From positions 1-64,000 of the forward strand of contig JAJJLU010003507.1 in the NCBI GenBank assembly GCA_023807065.1: DNA of 64,000 nt, read 5' to 3'. The number at the start of each line of letters is the position of its first letter. Positions within the stretch are counted from its first letter, which is position 1. The position numbers and the translations under genes are program-made. Under the pieces are notes generated by a model. It ran no database searches. It had not been told where the DNA came from and saw nothing but the letters and a program-made list of their open reading frames with translations. Below are positions 27,786 to 38,801 of this stretch, one piece after another. Origin of the DNA: Isotricha intestinalis. Taxonomy: Eukaryota; Ciliophora; Litostomatea; Vestibuliferida; Isotrichidae.

Positions 27786-29591
27786 TTATTTAAATTCCAT
27801 TAATTCATCATATTTCTTTTTATAAGTTTCCATATTTTCATCTTTATGTTTATTAATCCAAATATTAACTTCATTTCCTTTTTTTTTACTATCTTCATTT
27901 TTTCCATTCTTTTTCATATCTAAAGCAATATTTTGTAAGTGATTTCTAAATTCAATAACAGCAATATTTTCTAAATCATCTTTTTCTCTTTGTTTTCCTT
28001 CTTCAATTAATTTTTCAATAATTTCTTTAGGAGGAATTTTTTTATCAACAATAACATCACATTCAATTTTAGTATTAGTACTTAATTCTTGAGCAGAGAC
28101 TTTTAAAATTCCATTTAAATCTAAAATAAATTTAACATTAATTTTTATTCCTTTAGTATCTCTATTTTGAGGTAATTTAATTTTAAATTCTCCAAGAAGC
28201 ATATTTTCTTCAGCTAATTTTCTTTCTCCTTGATAAACTTTAATAGTAAGTTCTTTCATATTACTTTTTCCAACTTGATAATTTTTATCTTTAGTAACTG
28301 GAATAGAACTATTTCTGGGAATAATAACATCCATTTCTCCATTAGAGAGTTTAACTCCTAAACTTAAAGGAGTAATATCAATTAAAATTAATTTTTCAAT
28401 ACTATCATCTTGAACATCTTCTGACATTGCAGATTGAATTGCAGCTCCAATTGCTACAGCTTCATCCATTGGTAAATTTTTATATAATTCTTTTCCTTGA
28501 AAATAGTTTTTCAACATTTCTTGAATTTTTGGAATTCGAGATGAACCTCCTATTAATATTATATCATTAATATTTTCCTTTTCTAATTTCGCATCTTTTA
28601 TTGCTTCTTCTATACATGGAAAACATTTTTTAAATAAATCATCACACATATCTTCAAAATCTGCTCTTTCAATAAAAACATTTAAATCATTATCTTCAGT
28701 AATACTTTCAACTTCAATAGAAGTTTCAAGAGAAGAAGATAAAATAATTTTAGCTTTTTCACAATGATCTCTTAATCTTCTTAAAGCTTTATTTTGATTA
28801 GAAATATCAATATTAGTATTTTCTTTAAATTTTTTAATACAATAATCCATAATTCTATTATCGAAATCAACTCCACCTAAATGAGTATCACCTCTACTAC
28901 TTCTAACTTCTAAAGTTTCATCACCAAAGTAAAGAATACTAACATCGAAAGTTCCTCCTCCTAAATCAAAAACTAAGATGTTTCTCTCTTTATCGGATTT
29001 TTCTTTTATTCCATAAGCAATTGCTGCTGCAGTTGGTTCATCTATTATTCTTATCACTTCTAACCCTGCTATTTCACCTGCTAATGATGTACTTTTTCTC
29101 TGATTTTGATTAAAATATGCTGGACATGTTATTATTGCTTTTTTTATTTCTTTGTTAAAATATTGTTGTGCTTGAATTTTTAATTTCATTAATACCATTG
29201 ATGATATTTCCTCTGGACGATATAATTTATCCTCATTTTTATATTTCACTTTTATTCTTGGCTCATCTGTTTTCTCATCTTTTATTACTGTGAATGGCCA
29301 ATGCTTTATATCTTCTTGAACTATTGGATCTGAAAAATTTCTTCCTATTAATCTTTTTATTTCATATATTGTGTTTTTTTGGTTTTTTGTTAATTGATTT
29401 TTTGCTTCGTCACCACTCATTATCTCCTTTTTTGTAAATGATACTATTGATGGTAAAATACGATTCCCATTCAATGTTGGAATTACTTCTGCTTTATTTT
29501 TACCCACATCCCAATATGCTACACATGAATATGTTGTTCCTAAATCTATTCCTAATGTATATTCTGAATTTTCTTTATTTTCATTTTCCAT
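27786..29591 (-). CDS. Hsp70 family chaperone, short form (copy A)
   Basis: 601 residues. ATP-dependent chaperone with a complete nucleotide-binding domain: GIDLGTTYSCVAYW at the N-terminus, IDEPTAAAIAYG, FDLGGGTFDVS and IGGSSRIPKIQ. The beta substrate-binding domain (ITPLSLGV, YQGER) follows. The alpha lid is short and ends DELMEFK, without the EEVD tail of canonical cytosolic Hsp70. There is no signal peptide or KDEL, so a cytosolic location is inferred. It is clearly divergent from housekeeping Hsp70 (insertions and substitutions in the NBD). A paralogue lies 80 bp upstream in the same direction. Confidence 0.92.
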   Translation of the reverse strand: MENENKENSEYTLGIDLGTTYSCVAYWDVGKNKAEVIPTLNGNRILPSIVSFTKKEIMSGDEAKNQLTKNQKNTIYEIKRLIGRNFSDPIVQEDIKHWPFTVIKDEKTDEPRIKVKYKNEDKLYRPEEISSMVLMKLKIQAQQYFNKEIKKAIITCPAYFNQNQRKSTSLAGEIAGLEVIRIIDEPTAAAIAYGIKEKSDKERNILVFDLGGGTFDVSILYFGDETLEVRSSRGDTHLGGVDFDNRIMDYCIKKFKENTNIDISNQNKALRRLRDHCEKAKIILSSSLETSIEVESITEDNDLNVFIERADFEDMCDDLFKKCFPCIEEAIKDAKLEKENINDIILIGGSSRIPKIQEMLKNYFQGKELYKNLPMDEAVAIGAAIQSAMSEDVQDDSIEKLILIDITPLSLGVKLSNGEMDVIIPRNSSIPVTKDKNYQVGKSNMKELTIKVYQGERKLAEENMLLGEFKIKLPQNRDTKGIKINVKFILDLNGILKVSAQELSTNTKIECDVIVDKKIPPKEIIEKLIEEGKQREKDDLENIAVIEFRNHLQNIALDMKKNGKNEDSKKKGNEVNIWINKHKDENMETYKKKYDELMEFK

Positions 29592-29671
29592 TTTTTTATT
29601 TTTAATTTTTTATTTGACCTCTATTTTTTAAGTTTTTTAATTAATTTAGCTTTTATATAATTTTTTATTCT

Positions 29672-31468
29672 TTATTTATCAACTTTATATTTTTCATATT
29701 CTTTCATTTTTTGAAGATAAACTTCAGTTGATTGTTCCTTATTTTTTTTGACCCAATTAACAATTTCATTTCCTTTTTCACTTAATTCTTTATTTTTAGA
29801 ATTTTTAAGAGCAAATCCTAGACTTTGTAAATTATTTCTAATAGTAATGTTTTCAATTCTTTTTAAATCTTCCTTTTCCCAGAGATGAGCTTCTTCAACC
29901 ATTTTTTTTATTTTATTTTGAGGAATAGAATTTTTAAAAACATCAATTCGAAAAGGTTCATCTTCAGTTTTTCCTTCTTCATAAGCAGAAACACTTAAAA
30001 TTCCACTTATATCAAGTGAAAAAGAGACTATAACTCTTAGTCCTTTTGGTCTTTTAGGTAAATTAATAACAGTTTTTCCTAAAAATTCATTTTCTTTTGC
30101 AAGCTTTCTTTCACCTTGATAAATTTCTATCAAAATTTTTTCGGTGTTATCTTTTGGTGTTTGAAATAAATGAGAGTTTGTTGTTGGAATACTTGTATTT
30201 CTTTCAATTAAAACAAACATTTCTCCATTTTGAAGTGCAAACCCAATACTTAAAGGAGTTAAATCTATAATCATTAATTTTTCCAACCCTTCTTCTTCTA
30301 TATTTTCACAAATTGCTGATTGAATAGCAGCTCCTAAAGCAACAGCTTCTTCAGGATGAATATTTTTTTTAGGTTCTTTTCCAAAATATTCTTTTATCAT
30401 TTCTTGTATTTTTGGTATTCTACTTGATCCTCCTACTAATACTATATCATCTATTTGTTCCTTTTTTAATATTGCATCTTTTAATGCTTGATCAATACAA
30501 GGAAAACACATTTCAAAATAATTTTTACATAATTCTTCAAATTCAATTCTCATTATTGTTATTGATAAATCATTTCCTTCACAAAAAGAATCAATGTCAA
30601 TACTAGTTTCTAAAGTAGAACTTAATTCCATTTTTGCTTTTTCACATTTATTTTTTAATCTCCTAATAGCTTTAGCATTATTAGAAGCATCAATTCCAGT
30701 ATTTTCTTTAAATTTCTTTAAGCAATATTTAAGTAATTCATTATCAAAATCTTCTCCACCTAAATGAGTATTTCCACAAGTAGATCTCACTTCTATTAAT
30801 TCTTTTTCAACAGTAAGAACACTAACATCAAAAGTACCTCCTCCTAAATCGAAAACAAGTACATGTTTCCCATTATTAAAATCACTATTAAATCCATATG
30901 CAATTGCAGCTGCAGTTGGTTCATTAATTATTCTATTTACATCCAATCCTGCTAATTTAGCTGCTAATTGTGTCGAATCTCTTTGATTTTCATTAAAATA
31001 TGCTGGACATGTTATTATTGCTCTTTCTACTTTCTGATTTAAATAATTTTCCGCTTGCACTTTTAATTTACTTAATATCATTGATGATATTTCTTCTGGT
31101 TTAAAATGTTTTTTCTCTCCTTTAAATGTTATTTCAATTAAAGGATAATCCGAATTAGGGTCTTTTATTACTTTAAAAGGCCATAATTTCATATCTTCTT
31201 GAACACAAGGGTCATTAAATTTTCTTCCAATTAATCTTTTTACATCATATATTGTGTTTTCTGCATTTTTTGCTATTTGATCTTTTGCATTTTGACCTAC
31301 TATTCTCTCCTTTTTTGTGAAAGATACTACTGATGGTGTAATTCGGCCCCCTGTCTCATTTACTACTAATTCCAATTGAAATGCATTTTCTTTATCTCCT
31401 GTTTGACGCCAAAATGCTATACATGAATTTGTTGTACCTAAATCTATTCCTATTCCAATTGATTCCAT
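29672..31468 (-). CDS. Hsp70 family chaperone, short form (copy B)
   Basis: 598 residues, with the same architecture as the neighbouring copy: GIDLGTTNSCIAFW, INEPTAAAIAYGF, FDLGGGTFDVSVL, VGGSSRIPKIQ and LTPLSIGF. The lid is short and ends KYKVDK, without EEVD, so it should not bind TPR co-chaperones through that motif. The two copies differ throughout, so the duplication is old. The start is 69 bp from the divergent MORN gene, so the two share a very short promoter region. Confidence 0.92.
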   Translation of the reverse strand: MESIGIGIDLGTTNSCIAFWRQTGDKENAFQLELVVNETGGRITPSVVSFTKKERIVGQNAKDQIAKNAENTIYDVKRLIGRKFNDPCVQEDMKLWPFKVIKDPNSDYPLIEITFKGEKKHFKPEEISSMILSKLKVQAENYLNQKVERAIITCPAYFNENQRDSTQLAAKLAGLDVNRIINEPTAAAIAYGFNSDFNNGKHVLVFDLGGGTFDVSVLTVEKELIEVRSTCGNTHLGGEDFDNELLKYCLKKFKENTGIDASNNAKAIRRLKNKCEKAKMELSSTLETSIDIDSFCEGNDLSITIMRIEFEELCKNYFEMCFPCIDQALKDAILKKEQIDDIVLVGGSSRIPKIQEMIKEYFGKEPKKNIHPEEAVALGAAIQSAICENIEEEGLEKLMIIDLTPLSIGFALQNGEMFVLIERNTSIPTTNSHLFQTPKDNTEKILIEIYQGERKLAKENEFLGKTVINLPKRPKGLRVIVSFSLDISGILSVSAYEEGKTEDEPFRIDVFKNSIPQNKIKKMVEEAHLWEKEDLKRIENITIRNNLQSLGFALKNSKNKELSEKGNEIVNWVKKNKEQSTEVYLQKMKEYEKYKVDK

Positions 31469-31537
31469 TTTATTTTAAATTTTTATTTTGTAATAAATAT
31501 GTATTTTGTTTAATAAATTATTTTATGTTAAATAAAT

Positions 31538-32875
31538 ATGGGAAATATTGTAACTTGTTCACCTAAAGATATTTGTGATAATAATTCAGGGAACAAAGGA
31601 GGAACCTTGATAAATTTTGAGTCAATAAAGAATAAAAGAAAGGAAGAAACTGATAATGATGAATTTAGAAAACAAATAATAATATCATATAACGCAAGTT
31701 CTAATATATTTTTCGTAAATGACAATATAACAAAAATTCAAAGTAATTATCGTGGTTATAAAAAAAGAAAAGAAATAAAATCAAAATTATTTGAACATAA
31801 ATTAATGTTAAGTCAAAACATGGATTTAATATCAAATTCAATAATTAATTATAATAATAATAATATAAATAATATAAATAACATAATAGAAATAGAAGAA
31901 GACAAAAATTTAAATAATTCAAATATAAACAATACAGAGAAGAATAATAACAAAGAGAATCCTCCGTTAATAATATCACCAAAGAGTTTTTTTTCAGTAA
32001 AATCAAATGAATCAATAGAAAAAAAGATATTTCCAGAAAATTCAATTGTGAATGAGATATATGGATATTTTTTAATAAAGAAAAGTAAAAGTTTAAAATA
32101 TAAAGGAGAAAAGGATAAAAATAATCATAAGAAGAATGGTTTTGGAATAGTAGAATGGGATGATAAAAGTAAATTAACAGGGAATTTTTCAAATAATAAA
32201 ATATCAGGAATATGTAAATTTTATAATAAAGAAAAAGAAGGAATATTTATGGGAGAATATAGAGAAAATTATCCGAATGGATATGGATATTATAAAACAT
32301 CAAAAATAAAAATAGAAGGAAATTGGAATAAAAATTATATAAATGGATTGGGAATAGAAATAAAAAATGATGGTACATATTATCAAGGAGAATTTTCAAA
32401 TAATAAAAAAAATGGTATAGGAATATATAAATGGTCAGATGGGACAATATATGAAGGAGAATTTTTAAATGATATTATGAATGGAATAGGAATAATAAAT
32501 TATAATGATGGAAGAATTTATAGTGGAGAAATTTTAAATGGATTTATGAATGGTTATGGTATTTTTAAATGGAATAATGGAGATATTTACATTGGAGAAT
32601 ACGTTAAAGATGTTAAATGTGGTTTTGGTATTTTTATCTGGAAAAAAAAACCATTAATTGCTTTTTGTGGTTTCTGGGATAAAGGAAAACAAAATGGAGT
32701 TGGAGTTAAAATTAATGAAGGTGTTTTTAAATTTGGTTTTTGGAAAGATGGAAAAAAAGAATCTTGGATTAATTATAGTGAAATTGGAAATTTTATGACT
32801 AAAGAACAAGAAAAATATAAAAAGTTTATAGGCAAAAATGCTATTTGGTTATTGAATAAGTTACAATGTGATTAA
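31538..32875 (+). CDS. IQ-motif and MORN-repeat protein, probably myristoylated
   Basis: 445 residues. It begins MGNIVTC: Gly2 followed by Cys7, a typical N-myristoylation plus palmitoylation signal for membrane anchoring. An IQ-like calmodulin-binding helix (KIQSNYRGYKKRKEIKSK, about 68-85) follows, then an Asn-rich linker. About eight MORN repeats run from about residue 190 (for example GTYYQGEFSNNKKNGIG, GTIYEGEFLNDIMNGIG, GDIYIGEYVKDVKCGFG). MORN repeats are common in protist cortex and basal-body scaffolds and in lipid-kinase-like proteins; no kinase domain is present here. A membrane-cytoskeleton linker under Ca2+/calmodulin control is an inference. Confidence 0.88.
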   Translation: MGNIVTCSPKDICDNNSGNKGGTLINFESIKNKRKEETDNDEFRKQIIISYNASSNIFFVNDNITKIQSNYRGYKKRKEIKSKLFEHKLMLSQNMDLISNSIINYNNNNINNINNIIEIEEDKNLNNSNINNTEKNNNKENPPLIISPKSFFSVKSNESIEKKIFPENSIVNEIYGYFLIKKSKSLKYKGEKDKNNHKKNGFGIVEWDDKSKLTGNFSNNKISGICKFYNKEKEGIFMGEYRENYPNGYGYYKTSKIKIEGNWNKNYINGLGIEIKNDGTYYQGEFSNNKKNGIGIYKWSDGTIYEGEFLNDIMNGIGIINYNDGRIYSGEILNGFMNGYGIFKWNNGDIYIGEYVKDVKCGFGIFIWKKKPLIAFCGFWDKGKQNGVGVKINEGVFKFGFWKDGKKESWINYSEIGNFMTKEQEKYKKFIGKNAIWLLNKLQCD

Positions 32876-33088
32876 TAGAGAGTTTTGGAAAAGGGAATTT
32901 TTTTTTGGGGTTTAAAAAAACTTGTTTTTTGATATGTGTATTATTTTGGGAGTTTTTATGCTTTTATTATTTTTTTTTTTTTATTTATTGTTTTTGTGTA
33001 AAGATTATATTTCACTTTAGATATTTTAAATATTTTTTTTAAGTTAAATTATTTTGAGATAAATTTTTTATTTTTTATTTACATAAAA

Positions 33089-34684
33089 ATGTTAAAAAAT
33101 CTAAAAAATAATAAAATTGATGATGAAGTAAGATTTACATTATTATTAGAAAAAGGCTCTAAATTTATTCAAATAATAATAAATGCAATATCTCAAAAAA
33201 GACATAAACCATATGATTTTTTTGTTGAAAATGATAATAATGAAGATTCGAAAAATAATATTAATATTCCTAACGAAATAATTGAAATATTAAGAAAATA
33301 TTATAAAACATTACAAAAAAATATTGAAAAATATAAAGAAAGAAAATTACAAAATAATTTATTTAAAAAAGGATATTCATATTATAAACAATTTAATAAA
33401 CGAATATTTTCGTCTGATTATGAAGAACCACATATTTTATTTAGAGATTTATTTATACAATATAAAAATAAAAAGCATTTGTCTTTTTCAAATGAATTTT
33501 TAAAAAAAAATATATTTAAATCTTCTCCTTTATTATTAATTAGTCAATATGATTTAATTCAATATTTTTCAGTTGATAAAATTCAAAAAAATTTTAATTA
33601 TTTAGGTCAAAAGAAATCAATTTGGTTTTTAAAAAGAATTATTGATGATTTACAAAATTTAATTGAAAAAAGTCGTTGTATCGAATATCATGATTTTAAA
33701 TCTTTTTCGGTTATTTATAATAAAAACAAAAATTTAAAATCAAAGGAAGCTGAATCTTATAAACTTTTAAAAAAAATAAAAAATAAAAATGATATTGAAA
33801 ACAGTAAAAAAGAGATTTCTTGTTTAAATAATTTAATTAAAATAGAAGAAAATAATCAAAAAGAAAAAGATAAAAAATATTATAATAATATATCTCAAAA
33901 TAATACAATTGATATGAATCAAAGTGATATCATTTCAAATTTACCATCTTTAAAAATAAAAGAATCAATAATACCTGAAAAAAAATATAATAAAACAATT
34001 AAAAAATCTTTTAAAAGAAAAATTAAAAATCAAACTGAAAGTACTATTTTTTCAAAATTAAATAGTTCTCAATCTTCAATGAATTTTGAAGAATCTATTT
34101 TTGAAAATAAAAATTCAATTAGCAATTATAATAATATTAGTATAAATAATAATAATATTAGTGTAAATAATAATAATATTAGTGTAAATAATAATAACAG
34201 TACTTTTATTAATAATAATAATATTGATACAAATGATTTATATTCTCAAAAAAGAAGTCGAATAAAAAAAATCAAAATTAAAATAAAAAAAAGTAATAGT
34301 GATGATTGTTTTAATAATAATAATGAAATAGAAAATGTTTATGATAATTTAAAAAAATATAAATTTATTTTAGGAGATAATAAAGGAAATAAAAAAATTA
34401 ATCCTTTATTAAGTTTTTATTATGGAGAAAATAAAGTAAATAATTTTAATCCTAAAAATAATACTTCTGAAATTTTTGAAAAATTTTCTTTTTTAAAAGA
34501 TAAAGTATCTAAAGTAAATTTAAATGAAAAAATGAAAACTTTATATCCTCAAAAATTTCCAAATAAATTAATTCCAAAACTTGAAGATTGTAAAATATTA
34601 GACAATCAAATAAAAGAATTAAATTTAAAATTTATTCGTTCAATAATTAAACAAAAAATAAAAAACAAGGAAGAATTAAAATAA
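33089..34684 (+). CDS. unrecognised Asn/Lys-rich protein
   Basis: 531 residues, no introns. The N-terminal 215 residues have ordinary complexity, with hydrophobic and aromatic patches (HILFRDLFIQYKNKKHLSF, SPLLLISQYDLIQYFSV, KKSIWFLKRIIDDLQNLIEK) that look like a folded helical domain. The middle is Asn-rich with a short tandem repeat (about 34130-34220, NNNNISV units from AAT repeats). The C-terminus (LYPQKFPNKLIPKLEDCKIL) is again more complex. No TM segment or known motif. Function unknown; the folded N-terminus argues that it is a real gene. Confidence 0.75.
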   Translation: MLKNLKNNKIDDEVRFTLLLEKGSKFIQIIINAISQKRHKPYDFFVENDNNEDSKNNINIPNEIIEILRKYYKTLQKNIEKYKERKLQNNLFKKGYSYYKQFNKRIFSSDYEEPHILFRDLFIQYKNKKHLSFSNEFLKKNIFKSSPLLLISQYDLIQYFSVDKIQKNFNYLGQKKSIWFLKRIIDDLQNLIEKSRCIEYHDFKSFSVIYNKNKNLKSKEAESYKLLKKIKNKNDIENSKKEISCLNNLIKIEENNQKEKDKKYYNNISQNNTIDMNQSDIISNLPSLKIKESIIPEKKYNKTIKKSFKRKIKNQTESTIFSKLNSSQSSMNFEESIFENKNSISNYNNISINNNNISVNNNNISVNNNNSTFINNNNIDTNDLYSQKRSRIKKIKIKIKKSNSDDCFNNNNEIENVYDNLKKYKFILGDNKGNKKINPLLSFYYGENKVNNFNPKNNTSEIFEKFSFLKDKVSKVNLNEKMKTLYPQKFPNKLIPKLEDCKILDNQIKELNLKFIRSIIKQKIKNKEELK

Positions 34685-34829
34685 TATATTTATAAATGTT
34701 TTTCACATAATAAATAAAAATAATAATTTTTTTATGATAAATAAAAGTATAAATTTATAATAAAAATTTAAATAAAAAAAAATTAATATTAAATTAAAAA
34801 AATAAATATTTTTTCATATTTATATAAAA

Positions 34830-35609
34830 ATGGATTTAAATGAATCAAATGAAAATTCTCGTAGAGTAAAATAATATTAATTATAGGAACCAGTATTTTA
34901 CGAAAGTGAAAAAGAAGATATAGATGAATTAAAATCAAAATTTTTATCTTTTGTAAAAATAGAAAAAACTTTAAAAGAGTCAATGGAAGGAAAAATAAAA
35001 TTAAAAAATGAGAATTTAAAATCTACATTTATAAAATTTAAAAATTTGAAAGAGGAAATAATAAAAAGATCAAATAATATATTTGAGGAGAATATAAATG
35101 ATAAAGAATTAAAGAAAAATGCAATAAATGTGAAAGAAAAAATAAGGAAAAAATTAGAAGATAAAAATTTAATAAATATGATAGAATATTTTGAGGAAAA
35201 ATTAAATGAAATAAATAATAATAGAGAAGATTTAGATGAAAGTATTAATACATTAGATAAAGAAACAAATCAATATTTAACTCAAATAAAAATTCAAAAA
35301 ATTCAAAAAAATTCTGAATTTTTAAAGGATAGAAGAGAAAAATTAGAAGATATTCAAATAGTTACTGCTCAAATTAAAGATATGACAAATGTTATGAAAG
35401 ATAAAATTGAAAAAGATGAAGAAGCTCTTCAACAAATTGAAGACCATGTTCAAAATGTTCATGATAATGTTGAAAGTGGTTTAAAAGATATTAAGGAAAT
35501 TAATAAAAATTTAAAAGATAATAACAAAAAATTATGTTGTATTGTATTATTCATTATTTTTATCATTGTTGTTATTGGAGTTGTTGTCTTTGCTTTAATA
35601 ATTGGTTAA
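34830..35609 (+). CDS. Qa-type SNARE (syntaxin-like), two exons
   Basis: Exons are 34830-34865 and 34887-35609, giving 252 residues. The protein is helical and charged throughout, with a SNARE-like heptad region (about 165-225, including TAQIKDMTNVMKDKIEKDEE and ALQQIEDHVQNVHDNVESGL, with Gln near the zero layer) directly before a single C-terminal TM anchor (LCCIVLFIIFIIVVIGVVVF). SNAREs drive vesicle fusion. This layout matches syntaxins (Qa), but a Qc type is possible. The first exon encodes only 12 residues (MDLNESNENSRR). Reading from the internal ATG at 34983 would lose 44 residues. Confidence 0.82.
34866..34886 (+). other. SNARE gene intron (21 nt)
   Basis: A 21-base intron starting GTAAAATAATATT and ending TTATAG. 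The unspliced frame stops at TAA just after the donor; splicing joins two open frames in phase. Confidence 0.8.
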
Positions 35610-35843
35610 ATTATTTAATTATAGAATTTTGTATTTTTTTTCTGTGTTTATAATTATATAGAAAAATATCTTTTATTTTTTATTAAATACAATCAAATTA
35701 AAATAAAAATCTTTTAAAACCTAATAAAAATACTTAAAAAAAAGGTAAATAAAAAACTGAAAAACCTAAAAAAGAAAGTAAAAAAAATAAAAAAAGTATC
35801 TAAAAGCCTATAAAATAAATAAAAAAATATATATGTAAAAAAA

Positions 35844-37356
35844 ATGAATCTAATACAATCAAATATTCAATCAATATCAAAAGACCAGAATTACAACAGG
35901 AAGAGTTCATTTCAATATTTATCGTTCTACAAAATGCGAGAACGTTCTTGTGAGAGGGACCATGATGGAGACCTAGACCATTTACGAGAACGAGAAAGAT
36001 TAGATCACTATCATAATGACTATCATTATGATCGCGATGAAGATATCATTGATCTTCCTATCCTTATTATAATGAAAGAGATAATAATAGAAAATATGAT
36101 TGTTATATTTTCCTTTCTAAAAATTATTATAATTATATTATGAAAAATTTTGATAATATAAGAAGTGATTTGAAAAAATATTAAAGATATTAATAATATT
36201 CAGTTTGATCACAATTTACCTCATTTTCAAGATTATATTTTTAGATTAACAACACATAAAATAAACTCAAAAGGACAAGCAATAAGAATAATAAGTGATT
36301 ATTTATTTAAAGAGTAGTAATTAATATTTAAAAATATGTCATATTTAAAAGTATCTATTTTAATACCAGATAATGTAATAGGATTTATAATAGGAATAGA
36401 AGGAAAAAATATAAAGTTAATAAGGAATGAAACTGGTGCTCGAATTGAAGTTCATCCTCAAAATAACAGTAGGAAATATAGACAAATTGAAATTGCAGGT
36501 GAGCCTTTAAGTATAAGTAAAGCTGCAGAAAAAATATATGGTATTACTTATAAATATGTTAATTTTTATCATCAACAAATTTTAAACAGAATTGATATTA
36601 AAGATTATAGAGATAATAAAAATAGTTAGAAGAAGAAGATGAAATAATAATTATGATTATGATCATAGAAGAAGATATTCTTCTGGTTCAATATCTAATG
36701 ATAAAAATAATGAAATAATGATAATTATAGTAATTACAGAGAAAATAGTAAAAGAAGAGATGATGATGAAGATTTTAACATGAAAAGAGAAGAAAGATAT
36801 TATTCATATAAAAGAAATGATTCAATTAGTAGAAATGAAAGTAATGATAGAGGCAATAGAGAAAAATCATATTCTAATGATAATAATAATAATAATAATG
36901 ATATAAAAAAATAATAGACTCAAAGAAAAAAAGAAGATAATGATTTCAATCAAAATAAAAATAATGATTCAAATAATAATCCCCAAATAACAATATAAAT
37001 AAATAAAATTATTTTTCAATAAATAACGATTTAATCAATAATAATAATAACAAAACAATAAACACAAATAAAATAGATGAATTTGTACAAACATTAAAGC
37101 AGAATTTAGAAAAAGGAGTTAAATGTTCAATAAATGTTATTTTATCAAAAGAATTTGTGGGTTTATTAAAAAGTTATGAAGAAAATATATGGATTACTTT
37201 AGAGATTACTCATCAATGTTCAGTTTTTAAAAAAGTTGAAAAGAGTTAAATGATAAAGAAGTTAGTATTATTACTTTTTATGGAACTCCTGAATAAAATA
37301 CTCTTACTTTATATCACCTTCAAAAATATCTTATTCATTCATCGAAAAATGAATAG
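35844..37356 (+). pseudogene. KH-domain RNA-binding protein pseudogene
   Basis: Successive frames encode recognisable parts of one protein. These are an Arg/Asp/Tyr-rich N-terminus (RERSCERDHDGDLDHL), the C-terminal part of a KH domain (INSKGQAIRIISDYLF, about 36205-36318), and a complete KH domain at 36336-36560 (VSILIPDNVIGFIIGIEGKN, then IRNETGARIEV). An RS/RD/Asn-rich linker and a third KH-like part (about 37110-37350, ending KYLIHSSKNE) follow, with TAG at 37354-37356. Several frameshifts and in-frame stops interrupt it. The stops lie where Gln would fit: TAG-TAA before LIFK, TAA-TAG before TQRKK, and TAA in PE-NTLT. KH proteins of this kind bind pre-mRNA or mRNA. Introns could explain a frame change but not these stops. 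Confidence 0.75.
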
Positions 37357-38801
37357 TCAAAAAAAATTTTTTGTGTTTTTAACATTTTGTGACACTTATT
37401 CTTAAAATAACTATTTATCTTTTTTATTGTTTATTTTAATTTGGTTATTTTGTTTTTTTTTTTTGATCAGATTTTTTTACCATCCATCTCTTCTTTTATA
37501 ATTTTTATTCGAAGTTTTTTATTTTATAAGATTCGAGTAATGTTTAAAATTTAATTATGATTATATATATTTTCCTTTTTTAATCATATAATTGATCATA
37601 TATATTATTTATTCATTTTTCTAAATGTATTTCTTTATTGTTTTTTACTCTTATTTTTTATTTTCAGTAATTATTATTATTATTTATAATATTATATTTA
37701 TTGTAGATTTGCTTATTATAATATAAATTTATGAAAAGAAATAATTGTTATTTAATTTTTTATATTAATTATTTTAATTTTTTATTATAAATACTTATCT
37801 ACAATAAAATAGGAAAAAACAAAAGGAAAAAATAGGAAAAAATTTTATTTAAATACACCTCATTTTTTTATATGGAAAAATAATTCAAACCTAAAATGCA
37901 GTAAAAAAATGATTATAATATTAATTTTTCACTTTTATACCATCAATATTTCCATAGTTTAAATTATTTCTTCTATCTATCTTTTATAGAAAACTATGAA
38001 TTTATTAATCTTTGGATTTAATATTTGTATTTGAAAATAAATCTAATAAAATTAAAGTGATTTAACCAGTAGACACTTTTAAAATTTAATCAAAAAACAA
38101 TTGGTAAAAATAAAAGAAAAAATATTTAATAAATAAAAATAAAAAAAAATATTGAAAATTATAGCTTATTATTTTTTATAATAATGTTAATTAAAAAATT
38201 TCATTTTCCAGAATATTTATTTATTTTAATTTAACAATTGTATTGTTGTTTATTATGAATTTAAAAAAACTATGATATAAATTCTTAATTTTGTTAGATT
38301 TATTTTTTTTACAATTTAGTTTTTTTATCATTTAATTTATTTTTTTTCCATTTATTCAACAAATTTATTCTAATTTGTTTAAATATTTTGCCTAATATTT
38401 CATTAAAATCATTTCTGTTTTATGAATATTAATAATTTAAACAACAATTATTTAACAATCATTTTTTTAATCTAAAAATAATTACAATTTAGAAAAAAAT
38501 TGCTAATGAATTTTTTTAATTAATAAAAATAATAATATAAAAAATAAATGAATTAATTCATTTTTTGCAAAATTTAATAACTTATTCCTTATTTAAACGA
38601 TATATAGAACATTCTAAGAGAATAATTATTAAATTCTTAATCAAGATTATAATGCTTTTTTGTATTAAAAATAATCTAATATATAAAATAGATTGTTTGT
38701 TTGCTTTAACTAAAAGATTAAGGAAAGTAATTTTTATTAACTATTTTTAAGAAAATGGATTTAATATTAATATAGAGATATAAAAAAGGAAAACAATAAA
38801 A
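37357..38801. other. longest gene-free stretch of the window
   Basis: About 1.4 kb, very AT-rich with many homopolymers. Frames are short; the longest (38565-38750, 61 codons) is not protein-like. No tRNA, snRNA or repeat recognised. It precedes the ADP-ribosyltransferase gene and should contain its promoter. Confidence 0.5.

Noticed and set aside
38565..38750. 61-codon forward frame before the ART-like gene
   Set aside because: Short, low-information Ile/Lys/Leu composition; no motif; expected by chance in 1.4 kb of AT-rich spacer.
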